Assembly (NCBI RefSeq): GCF_023159225.1
Contig: NC_063161.1
Location: forward strand, 125,278,958 to 125,342,957
DNA length: 64,000 nt
Source: Perognathus longimembris pacificus
Lineage: Eukaryota; Chordata; Mammalia; Rodentia; Heteromyidae
Reading direction: 5' to 3'
The notes beneath the pieces were generated by a model. The model was given only the letters and a program-made list of their open reading frames with translations. It had not been told where the DNA came from and ran no database searches. Positions 55,395 through 64,000 of this stretch are shown here, in pieces (the stretch's first letter is position 1; the number at the start of each line of letters is the position of its first letter). A program made the translations under genes and the position numbers.

Positions 55395-57445
55395 ATGCAT
55401 TAAAAGCTTACTCTTAGTAATATGAAAAGAATGAAATGGAAAGGGGCAAGAGTATATTTGGGAATCTCAAAATAAAAAAATGCTGTGGTGTTCCTTCTGA
55501 GAGAGGATTACAGCCCTAGCAATGAAGAGAAATGAAGAAATCCAGCACACACTTGGAAGTACAAGTAATAGAGTTTGAAGATGGATAGGAAGCAGGGCAG
55601 GGGAGAGGAGTGTCAAGAACTTTTCTAAATTTCTGGTCTGAGCAACTGAACAGATCTCATCAGAAGTATAGCTCAAAAGCGCCTTCAGAAGTAGCTTTGG
55701 CATAAGGCAGAGGAAGGCCTCTAATAAATCCAAGCCTTAGCAAGTTCCTCAGGCTATTTTGAAATAGTCTTCCAAGCAGCTTTCGTTTCTTTGAGGTGTT
55801 TCAATGGACAGAAGGCAAGTGCTAGAATCTGAGATGTATTTTAAAAACTGACATATGTGTTGGCTGCAGTTAAGCTTTCATTTAGCTTGAGAGCAACAAA
55901 ATATCTCATAACATCTCCACACTATGGCTAGCTCTATCAATCTGGGCTTCTTTCTGATGGAGCAATCCATGTGATTTCCCTCACGGCTGCTTCCCAAGGG
56001 AAGGTCTTGCTTTTTAAAGCAAAGAATGTTTGGCTACCCTTGTCAGCAGATGGCAACTTCTACAAGTATAATGAAATGGCTTCAGAGGACCCAGGAGTAC
56101 AATGTGAATAACCATGATCTCTGACAACAAGCAGAGAAAACTACACATCCATCAACCAGTGTTCAGAGCAGCAACATCGATCCAAGCACAAGGCCTCAGA
56201 AGATGCTAGCAGCTGTGAAGCCAGCATAGGGTCTGGAAGAGAGACCCATTCTTCTCAACACAAGATTATTACAGATGGTTGCTGCTGCTCAGAGCCTGTT
56301 CAGAAATGCTTGGCATCCATTCAATAGGGCTGCTCAATAAGAGGACCCTGAGGAATCCCCACATGAGGCAAGACCCACTGCATGTCTCAACAAAGCAAAT
56401 AGGAGGATTAGGTTTTAAAGGGTCAGAGCCTTGAATGAAAAGCAGTTTCTCTCAGCTCCTGTTACTAAAGTTATACTGTACATAGATCCAGTGATAAAGA
56501 ACTGGTTCTAGACAGTATAGTTTTCAACACTGCTGCCTTCGAACTTAAATCAAAAGTAAAATTAGTACGAGGTAAGGTGATCATGAGATTTGTTTTCTCA
56601 CCAATAAATCAAAATGTATCTGGACTTGCAAGCAGCTGTTTGAAGGAATTGCCATTCAGATCTCCAAAATTCTTATCCAAAATAAGGACAAATCCTGTGA
56701 GAGAGTTTGGCCCAATTCTTCTCTAACTATGGTGTTAAGATTGTTTGGAATAAAGGAAACTTTAGAAAATGGTTTTATAAGTGCACAATTTAAAAAGACA
56801 GAAATGCCACTATTACTCTCAAACACAGGTTAACCATACAATTTTAGCATGCTTCCAGAGAAATTGTTAGAAGTTATGATTTAATCAATGTCCATTGTTT
56901 TCTGCTTTCAAAGTGGCTCCACAGTCATATTAATATTAGGAGATGTTGGGTGAACAGGATATAGGATTCTTTACACTATTCTTTATTCTTTACTGTTTTT
57001 ATAAGTCTAAAGTTATTTTAAGTTCTACATAAAGAGAATTGTTCTGTAGTCCCTGAGTTTTTTCACCTATGGTTTTTCTTTCAGAAAGTATTATTTCCCA
57101 TGGTTGAAAGAAATTAATCTGGTCAGTTTGGGATAGAGATCATTAAAAAAAAAAAAAAAGAAGTCCTTAAATTTTTTTTTAAAATCAGTGCAGTTTTACA
57201 GTAATTGCTCACAACATGCTACCAGGACACCACCGGCTAACTGTGTGAGAAAGATGTTCATCTTTCATTTCTAAACAGAAGAAGTCCTGGCTGAATCAAA
57301 TGGATTTGGCTTTAGACCTAAAAACAACTGTATATTTGGGGAATAAGAAAAACACATGTGCAAGTGTCTACTTAACTGAAGAGCTGTCTTGTCGAGAAAA
57401 CAATTTCACATCTAAACAACAAGATGTGTAGATTCTATCACTCAT
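55395..57445. other. Single-copy intronic sequence
   Basis: About 2 kb, one of the longest repeat-free runs here. No exon or RNA gene recognised. Poly-A/T runs at 57145 and 57172. Confidence 0.45.
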
Positions 57446-57449
57446 ATAG

Positions 57450-57697
57450 GGGTTTTTTGTTTTTGTTTTTGTGGGCTGTGGGGCTTGAACCCAGGGCCTG
57501 GACACTGTCCTTGGGCTTTTCTGTTCAAGGCTAGGCTTCACCATTTTGATCCACAGCTCCATTTCCAATTTTGTGTTGATTAATTGGAGATATGAATCTC
57601 ATGGACTTTCCTGCCTGAGATGGCTTTGAACCAGGATCCTCAGATCTCAGCTTCCTGAGTAGCTAGGATTACAGGTGTGAGCCACTAGCACCCAGCT
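57450..57697 (-). repeat. 7SL-headed composite SINE (B1-dID-like)
   Basis: Antisense: GGGGCTTGAACCCAGGGCCT, TTAATTGGAGATATGAATCT, AGTAGCTAGGATTACAGGTG, GAGCCACTAGCACCCAGC. Well preserved at its 7SL end. Confidence 0.88.
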
Positions 57698-57699
57698 TC

Positions 57700-58410
57700 A
57701 TACAGATTTTCATATGGAGTTCTTCAGCTAATTCATACAGACAAAGGATTCTATTTGTTTATCACATATTATCACTCAAGGATTATCTGTAGGTACGTTT
57801 AAAAGGGGAAACATTTAAATTTTGTTGCAATATGAACCTTCAAATGGAACAACAAAGTTCTTTTCTAGTGATCTGATTAAAGTTGCTTTTCTCAGCTTCT
57901 GCCCTAGCTCTAGAAATCAATAAGCCCTCTTCCCTAGGATGTTATAAAAAACAAAACAAAACAAAACAAAAAACCCTCTAGGTTTCTCAGAGTCCCTAGG
58001 GAAGAAGGAAGATGCCAGTATTTTGGATTCTGACAGCAAAGAAAGCCAGGCACTCTGCCTATGTGATCTTACAGAATCCTATACCAACTCACTGAATGCA
58101 GGAAATGGAAAGGCGGACAATAGAGCTAACTAACCCAGAGCTTAACAATAATTATTGTATCTGTACCATGAGACCTCTACCACACAGAAGGGTGACCGTG
58201 CATTTCCCCCGCCCATCTCCCTTGGGAAGAGAAGTCACATTCAACTTCAGTGGGTCACTGAGGCACACAATCATTGAACAGCTTAAGTGAGAACAGCAAA
58301 ATTAGGGGACTCTCTTTGCTCACCCAGTCAGTACTCCCCTCACAGCACACTGCTGTCTACTGTAAAACAAGATGCATTCTAAAACACTGAGGGACGATTT
58401 CATGTTCTAC
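57700..58410. other. Single-copy intronic sequence
   Basis: Nothing recognised apart from an (AAAAC)n run near 57948-57973. Confidence 0.4.
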
Positions 58411-58856
58411 TCAAAAATCCACCACTGGCTTTCCATACAATATCAAAATAAAATCCAAAAACCTTTCCTGTGGCCTTTTATGACCTAACTCCCTCCAATG
58501 TTGTTTCCCTACTCCAGCACACAGGCTTCCTTGCTGTTCCTTGAACATCCCAAACACAGTGCGGCATTTACTCTTCCCTCTACATGCATGTGCTTTCCCA
58601 GGGGCCTTCTGGCTCCTCTCCCTTAAGGCATTCACGGGTGGCTCTGACATCATCTTCTTAGAGCTCCAATTTTGTTCTCACTGTATAAAACAACATGTAT
58701 CGCTCTCTGCTTACTTCTCTTCATCACACGTATCCCCACATGATATTTATGTTTAATTATAGCCTGTCTCACTCCCAGGCCCCAACTCAGATATAAGTGC
58801 AATGAGAATGTATGTCACTATGTATTTTCTGTTGTGTTCCCAGAAACTTTCAAAAC

Positions 58857-59984
58857 AATGCCCCATTTGTAAGGAAATGGAAGGACTTAGAAAAAAATCA
58901 TACTAAGTGAAGCCAGACCCAAAGAAACATAGACTCTATGGTTTCCCTCATCAGGAACAATTAGTACACGTCTAGGATAATCTTAGCAGAGGATCACAGT
59001 AGCTCAATAGCTACATGTGAACACACAAAATGATGCTAATCAAAATGAACTCCAAATTATGGAAACAAGTGGTTGGTCATTGTTGTTATTTTCAACATAC
59101 CATATGAAATTATACCTTTCTCCTTTGTCTTTCTTCTCTGTGGTTTTACCCCTGATATCACTGCAACTGATTTTGGTACCCTGGATATTGTATATACATG
59201 TATTGGAACCAGGGAAGGGAAGCAGAATATCAAAATGGAGAGACAAAGGATAAAAAGACAAACCAATGCAACAGCAATACTTACAAAACTATATGCTGAG
59301 TCATAGCAGCATCACAAGGCCTAATAGCTATACTCTTATGAACACATAAGATGATGCTAAGTGAAATGAACTCCGTGTTATGGAAACAATTGTTATATCA
59401 CAGTTGTAACTACTTTCAACGTCCTATGTGTATCTGTAGCTTCTATTATTGATGATGTTCTTGTATCACCTTCCTGTGGTTGTACCTACACTATCTCTGT
59501 AATGTTATCTGAGTATATTATTGGAAACCGTGTATACTGGTATTTCAAGTAGGAAATTGAAAGGGAATACCAAATTTGAGAGACACAGGGTAAAAAAAGA
59601 CAAACAACTACAAAAGCAATACTTGCAAAACTGTTTGGTGTAAGTGAACTGAACACCTGGGGGGGGGAGGGAAAAGGGGAGGAGGGAGGGGGTATGAGGG
59701 ACAAGGTAACAAACAGTACAAGAAATGTATCCATTGCTTAACGTATGAAACTGTAACCTCTCTGTACATCTGTTTGATAATAAAAATTTGAAAAAAACCC
59801 AAAAAACTATATGCTGTAAACCAAATGCACAACTCACTGGAGGGAGTGGAGAGGAGGGAGGGGGGAAATGAGAGAGAGGGTAACAAGTTGGATAAGAAAT
59901 GTACTCATTGCCTTACATATAAAACTGTAACCCCTCTGTATATTACTTAGACAATACAGAAATAAATAATTTTTTTTAAAAAGG
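58857..59984 (+). mobile_element. L1 (outer), split by a second L1
   Basis: GGAAATGGAAGGACTTAGAA, CATACTAAGTGAAGCCAGAC and GGATCACAGTAGCTCAATAG lead to 59298. The 3' tail resumes at 59817 (ACTCACTGGAGGGAGTGGAG, TGTAACCCCTCTGTATATTA). Possible diverged TSD AAAACAATGCC / AAAAAGGTACC. Confidence 0.85.
59299..59802 (+). mobile_element. L1 (inner) inserted in another L1
   Basis: CATCACAAGGCCTAATAGCT, GATGATGCTAAGTGAAATGA, a G-rich tract at 59659-59695 and CTGTAACCTCTCTGTACATC. The 14-bp TSD AAAACTATATGCTG is perfect at 59285-59298 and 59803-59816. Confidence 0.92.
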
Positions 59985-60064
59985 TACCTGGAATTTAGTA
60001 GAGGCACCATCAATATCTACTGAATTGATGAATAACTTCATGAATAAGTGAATGAATCCTGTCT

Positions 60065-60965
60065 CTCTTCTGAGCAATACATTACAAATGACAAATGGTG
60101 CAGATCAAATATTCAATTCAGCTTGCAAATCTAAGGTTTATTCTGCTTTTTCTAAACAGTGACTGGCAGAGCAGTCTATACTTCAGCTAGCTTCCCCAAA
60201 TTTTCTGAGCTGATTCATTTAGTCTTTCTCTATATTAAAATTGGGGAGAGGACACCTTCACAATGGACACCTTTGGTAAATACAAACTGTGACAGTCACC
60301 TACCACAGTGGCATTTTTCTAGTTGTGCTGATGTTATCTGACCTAGGTTAGAAGGAAGCACATTGTAGAAGGCAAAATTATTAATAGAATGTAAGCAAGG
60401 CGTCATGTTGAGTCAAGATAGCTGAAGATAGATTTTATCTTTCTGTTTTCATACTTTTGCAACGTGTAGTTTTGGCTCTTGCCATTAATTTCAGGGGAGT
60501 GCTGCACGTCTTAAGCTTTTTGTAGGACAATTCTTGTGAGATCAGATCTTGTGATGAATATTAACAGCTTATCTGGAAGAGATAATCCTAGGCCTGTTGA
60601 AACATGTATACTGCTAATTCTACTCTGCCTATAAATACTAGCCACAGAAGCAATTTATCAAGAAATAGTATATTGAGCTCTTAAAAATTATTAAATGCCC
60701 ATGTAAAACACTTAGAAAATGAATCTTGAAAATCAGTTTCCTTTGTCCTGAATCAGACAGAAAAGAGATGTCTGTGGTGGCTTGATAAGGTCAGGAAAAA
60801 GTGTCAATTGTTATCTGAAAAGAAGTTAGAAAAATCCCAATAATAATAAATACAGAATTTGAAAACACTACAGAGCTGAGGTTTCTCTTGTAAATCATAT
60901 GGAGAACAAGAGAGAACACTCCATAGGAGTGCTGCTCCAACGTGCTGCTCCATCTAACAAATTAA
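60065..60965. other. Single-copy intronic sequence
   Basis: No repeat or exon recognised. Confidence 0.4.
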
Positions 60966-60969
60966 TTAT

Positions 60970-61112
60970 GAGTCAGGCCCTGGCCCTGCCTGACTTGGGT
61001 CACTCTTCTTTACACACTTCACTTTCTTCATTTATAAGTTAAGGATAAATCCTGTCCTGTTGACTTCACATCATATGATAATCAAGGGTAACAAATAAAC
61101 TGCTAGGCATTC
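60970..61112 (+). repeat. MIR SINE fragment
   Basis: CTTCACTTTCTTCATTTATA, AAGTTAAGGATAAATCCTGT and CTGCTAGGCATTCTAAG fit sense MIR. Confidence 0.5.
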
Positions 61113-61273
61113 TAAGTCTTCTGGCTATTATTATAAATAACTCATAATCTCATCTGTTCGGTAAACACCTTTGACCCTCGCACTTATAAGGGCAACAATT
61201 CCTTTTCTTTTTAACTATGTAAGATTTCAGTTACTTCTTTTCCCAAGCAGCTACTGGTATGGCTGCTATTCTA

Positions 61274-61488
61274 TTTTTTTTTTTTTTTTTTTTTTGGCCA
61301 GTGCTGGGCCTTGGACTCAGGGCCTGAGCACTGTCCCTGGCTTCTTCACGCTCAAGGCTAGCACTCTGCCACCTAAGCCACAGCGCCCCTTCTGGCCGTT
61401 TTCCATATATGTGGTGCTGGGGAATCGAACAGAGAGCTTCATGTGTAGGAGGCAAGCACTCTTGCCACTAGGCCATATTCCCAGCCCC
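61274..61488 (-). mobile_element. IDL-Geo SINE
   Basis: Antisense copy with poly-T and the reverse B box GGAATCGAAC. The 16-bp TSD TATGGCTGCTATTCTA is identical at 61258-61273 and 61489-61504. Confidence 0.94.
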
Positions 61489-61879
61489 TATGGCTGCTAT
61501 TCTAAAACACCTTCCCCTTCACTTCTGCCTTGGTCTTTGGAAAATGCATGAAGTATTTAATATGCAGTCTTTAAAAAGAAGGAACAATAAAGTTGGACTT
61601 ATGATGGTCTGACTTCTGCTAATCTATTTACAAAGCATAATCTTGGGTTGTAACTCTCATCATATGTCTAATAACCCTTTTAATACATCTTCACCATAAT
61701 ACTAGATATATGGGAATTATTTACCCTTTCAAACACCCAGTACCCTCACATTGAACACATAAAATACAAAAAAAAAAAAAAAGGAAGAAAAGAAAGAAAT
61801 TAGTTGCTAAATGACTGGCTAAGATTGAGTCAAGCTCTACAGTCATCAGAGGAATCAAATATTTATCTAGAACTTAATT

Positions 61880-62092
61880 TAAGTCAAATGCTTCCTAAGT
61901 ACTTCTATGTATATTAACTCACTTAACTCACTTAAGCCCTCACAATTATAGGAAGAAGATCCTAGGATGCTTTTGCTACAAGTGAAGAAATGACACAAAG
62001 AGGTTCTCAAAGTATTATAATTAGCATGTAGTAAAGCTAGGATGTGGTGCTAGGCAGGCTAGCTCCAGACTCTGTATTTGTAAGCACTGCAC
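61880..62092 (-). repeat. MIR SINE
   Basis: Antisense MIR: ATTAACTCACTTAACTCACT, AATTATAGGAAGAAGATCCT, AAGAAATGACACAAAGAGGT, GTAAAGCTAGGATGTGGTGC. Confidence 0.75.
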
Positions 62093-62094
62093 TG

Positions 62095-62860
62095 ATGTGT
62101 TGTAAATGTCTGTGTACACTGGCTATATGTGTTCTTGTCTCATATCCTCAGCCCCTTGAAGTTGTCAGCCATATTAAGTCAGCTTCCTGGCATCCCCTAA
62201 GCTTAGATAAGAGGCTATTTTGTGAGAAACAATGGGCAAAGCACATTTAAAGATGTTTCTGAGATTTCTTAAAGATACTGAAGATAAGGTATTGAATAGA
62301 AAAATAATTCAACTGATTTCAGGGTTCATCCAGGACCCTGGATGACAGGTTCAGACTAAAGTGAGTTCTTAAGATCTTCTGGCCAGGGGAATGCCAAACT
62401 GAAGGAGGCACAGGCAAAGTCCTGAGTGGGTAGGTGTCAGTCCAAATCAATGGCTTCTTGCTGTTCTCCCCAGTTTACTTAATTTCTTATATGTTCTTAT
62501 GTGAAGGAAATCTCAGAAGTCTAAGAAAAGATCAGCTCTGAGTGATATCTGCTGATGCCAATTCCAACAAAGGAACCACCACAGACATTTATGGCTGAAT
62601 GCTTAGTCAACACACTACTCAGCCCCAGGGAAGCTCAGGAGAGGTTCTGAAGACCAACATAAAGAACTCTACCAAAAGTAAAGTCTAATGGGGAGCTTAA
62701 TAGAAAAATACAATATTGCCACAAAGCACATTCCAAATTGGGAAGCTAACCTGTGAAACAGCATGTACATACTAAGTTCCTATCACTTACTATTAGTCTA
62801 CCCACCAAGGTTAACTGATACATAGATAATAGTCACCACATTCATGTTCATACCATAAGA
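62095..62860. other. Single-copy intronic sequence
   Basis: No repeat or exon recognised. Confidence 0.4.
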
Positions 62861-62863
62861 ACA

Positions 62864-63175
62864 TGCTAGGGTTTAGATCCATGTATGAAAGGCTTAGTCT
62901 TGGTGTTATTAGAAGATGGTGGAAATGTTAGCATGAGGGGCCAAGTAGGAGGTCTTTGGGTTATTGGAGGTGTGCCTCTGAGGAGGATTGTAGATCCTGG
63001 CCCCGTCTCTGTCTTCTTTGGCTTATGATGTCAGCAGTTTTGTTCTGTCATGAGTTCCTACCATGTAGTACTACCTTACCACAGGTCCAAAAGTAATAGG
63101 GCAAATTATTAGAGTGTAAAAATCTCTGCCACTGTGCCCCCATGTCAATGAGCTCAGATTTTTTTTTTTTTACAA
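62864..63175 (+). mobile_element. MT/ORR1-type rodent MaLR LTR
   Basis: CTAGGGTTTAGATCCATGTA, TTATTAGAAGATGGTGGAAA, GGGCCAAGTAGGAGGTCTTT, GATTGTAGATCCTGGCCCCG and CCTTACCACAGGTCCAAAAG follow MT-type LTR order. Ends in a T-run at 63160. Confidence 0.65.
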
Positions 63176-63179
63176 TAAC

Positions 63180-64000
63180 ACAAAAATTAAACTGAAAGTC
63201 TCAGGAGCAGGTTTTCGAAAGCCCTGTCTGCTCTCAGCCCCTTCCAAATGCAGCTGCGTTTCTGCTCTGAGATTTTGGAATATAAGCTTGCAACTTCTGA
63301 AATAAAAATGCCCTCACTCTTCTCAACTTCTTTGTTTGCTTAAACAAATTCAAGTTATTTATTATAGAAAAATCAGCCATCACAGTCAGTGAAAACAGAT
63401 TTATTTCTAGAATTCAGCATTTTTAAGAATTTAGAATGCTATATGGTACTTATACTACCTAGTACCTAATACCCAGGAAGGCTCTGGGACAGCCCCGGGG
63501 GAGCAAGAGCATTTACAATCTTTGCAGAGAAACCTAAAAATGTCATGTTAAATTATAAAAAGATTATAATTAGCCTTATGTCAGGTAAATACACTTGTGC
63601 TTTTCAGACATTTTCTTGACTTCAGCATAGCTGAGAGTTGATTGTAGACCTGAATTCATAACCCAAATTCCAATAAACCCAGAAAGGGTTAGAGTAGCAT
63701 AGAAGACTGGGTTTAGTGGGTTCATCAGAGAGCCTGTAACCCGTATGCCTCACTTCGTTTATCTTTTCCTCACACCCCTTCCCCAGAGGCTTTCCAAATG
63801 TAATTCATTTCAAGCTATACAGTTTATCATCTGTTCACAGAGAATCCAAAGGACCGGACTGGAAAAGTCATGGGTAGAGGAGTAATAAAGGCAGAGTGAC
63901 TGGAAAAGGACTTATCCAATAGACATTAGATAGCATGCCCTAATTCACCCAGGTAGAGATGGGGAATGATCTGTTTCTCCAGTGGGAAAGGGTGGAGATG
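63180..64000. other. Single-copy intronic sequence
   Basis: No repeat or exon recognised to the end of the window. Confidence 0.4.

Larger units (their letters stand above)
58415..60058 (+). repeat. L2 LINE 3' end, interrupted by L1s
   Basis: 58415-58856 follows L2 (GGCTTTCCATACAATATCAA, CTTCCTTGCTGTTCCTTGAA, GGGGCCTTCTGGCTCCTCTC). The terminal L2 motif reappears at 59985-60058 (CACCATCAATATCTACTGAA, AAGTGAATGAATC). The gap is filled by two nested L1s. Confidence 0.75.
8246..64000 (-). other. MOB3B: Upstream MOB3B intron (partial, over 55 kb)
   Basis: No further MOB-domain coding sequence was seen to the right of the exon, so the upstream coding exon(s) should lie beyond 64000. Human MOB3B is a large gene with long introns, as I recall, which fits. 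Roughly a third or more of this interval is recognisable interspersed repeat. Treating it as one uninterrupted intron assumes no unseen noncoding exon. Confidence 0.6.

Noticed and set aside
7485..61488. tRNA genes at GGTTCGATTCC motifs
   Set aside because: Every such motif lies in the ID-like head of an IDL-Geo SINE; the cloverleaf is not maintained and a 3' Geo half follows.
8246..64000. IFNK or C9orf72, neighbours of human MOB3B
   Set aside because: IFNK is an intronless gene near human MOB3B and would appear as a ~200-codon ORF; none with interferon features is present. No C9orf72 exon was recognised.
1..64000. CRISPR array or prokaryotic-type operon
   Set aside because: Repeats are dispersed SINEs, LINEs and microsatellites, and the one real exon has spliceosomal sites, so the window is eukaryotic.

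Overview
This window is vertebrate nuclear DNA from a rodent, and almost all of it is intron. The best clue to the organism is a dimeric SINE with a tRNA-Ala/ID-like head and a second tRNA-like half. It matches what I recall of IDL-Geo, a SINE described from Geomyoidea (kangaroo rats, pocket mice, pocket gophers). At least eleven copies are present, most with intact target-site duplications (TSDs), so the family was recently active. The species cannot be resolved from sequence alone.

Only one protein-coding segment is convincing: a 203-bp exon on the minus strand at 8043-8245, with good splice sites on both sides. It encodes 67 residues of a MOB kinase-activator domain that best matches MOB3B, and includes the two zinc-binding histidines. 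The short final coding exon (about nine residues expected) was not found at 1-8042, and the upstream exons are not in the window. I therefore read 1-8042 as the downstream intron and 8246-64000 as part of a very long upstream intron of the same gene. No other gene, tRNA, rRNA or CRISPR array is supported; the many short ORFs are chance or repeat-derived.

Layout. 1-8 kb: old 7SL-headed composite SINEs, one split by an L1 end, and a young IDL-Geo with an AAT-repeat tail. 8-14 kb: the exon, MIRs, a 5'-truncated L1 split by an IDL-Geo, and CA repeats. 14-19 kb: mostly single-copy. 19-22.5 kb: a MaLR LTR, a GGAA array, a 20-bp palindrome and a possible LTR fragment. 23-31 kb: clustered SINEs, including one SINE inside another. 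31-34 kb: a GGAG array and a GC-richer unique block with the longest ORF. 35-44 kb: MER5-like and MST-like elements, an L1 3' end and four IDL-Geo copies. 47-52 kb: an ERV LTR with internal duplications, a minus-strand L1 end and a pair of diverged direct repeats. 52-60 kb: an old L1M, an L1 flanked by unusually long identical repeats, and an L2/L1/L1 three-level nest. 60-64 kb: an IDL-Geo, a MIR, an MT-like MaLR LTR and unique sequence.

I did not find an undescribed gene system. The most useful leads are about mobile-element biology: the shared tRNA-like half of two SINE families, the long flanking duplication at 54.5-55.2 kb, and the nested elements. A few candidate regulatory sequences are also listed. 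Repeat-family names come from recognition by eye, not from a database search.
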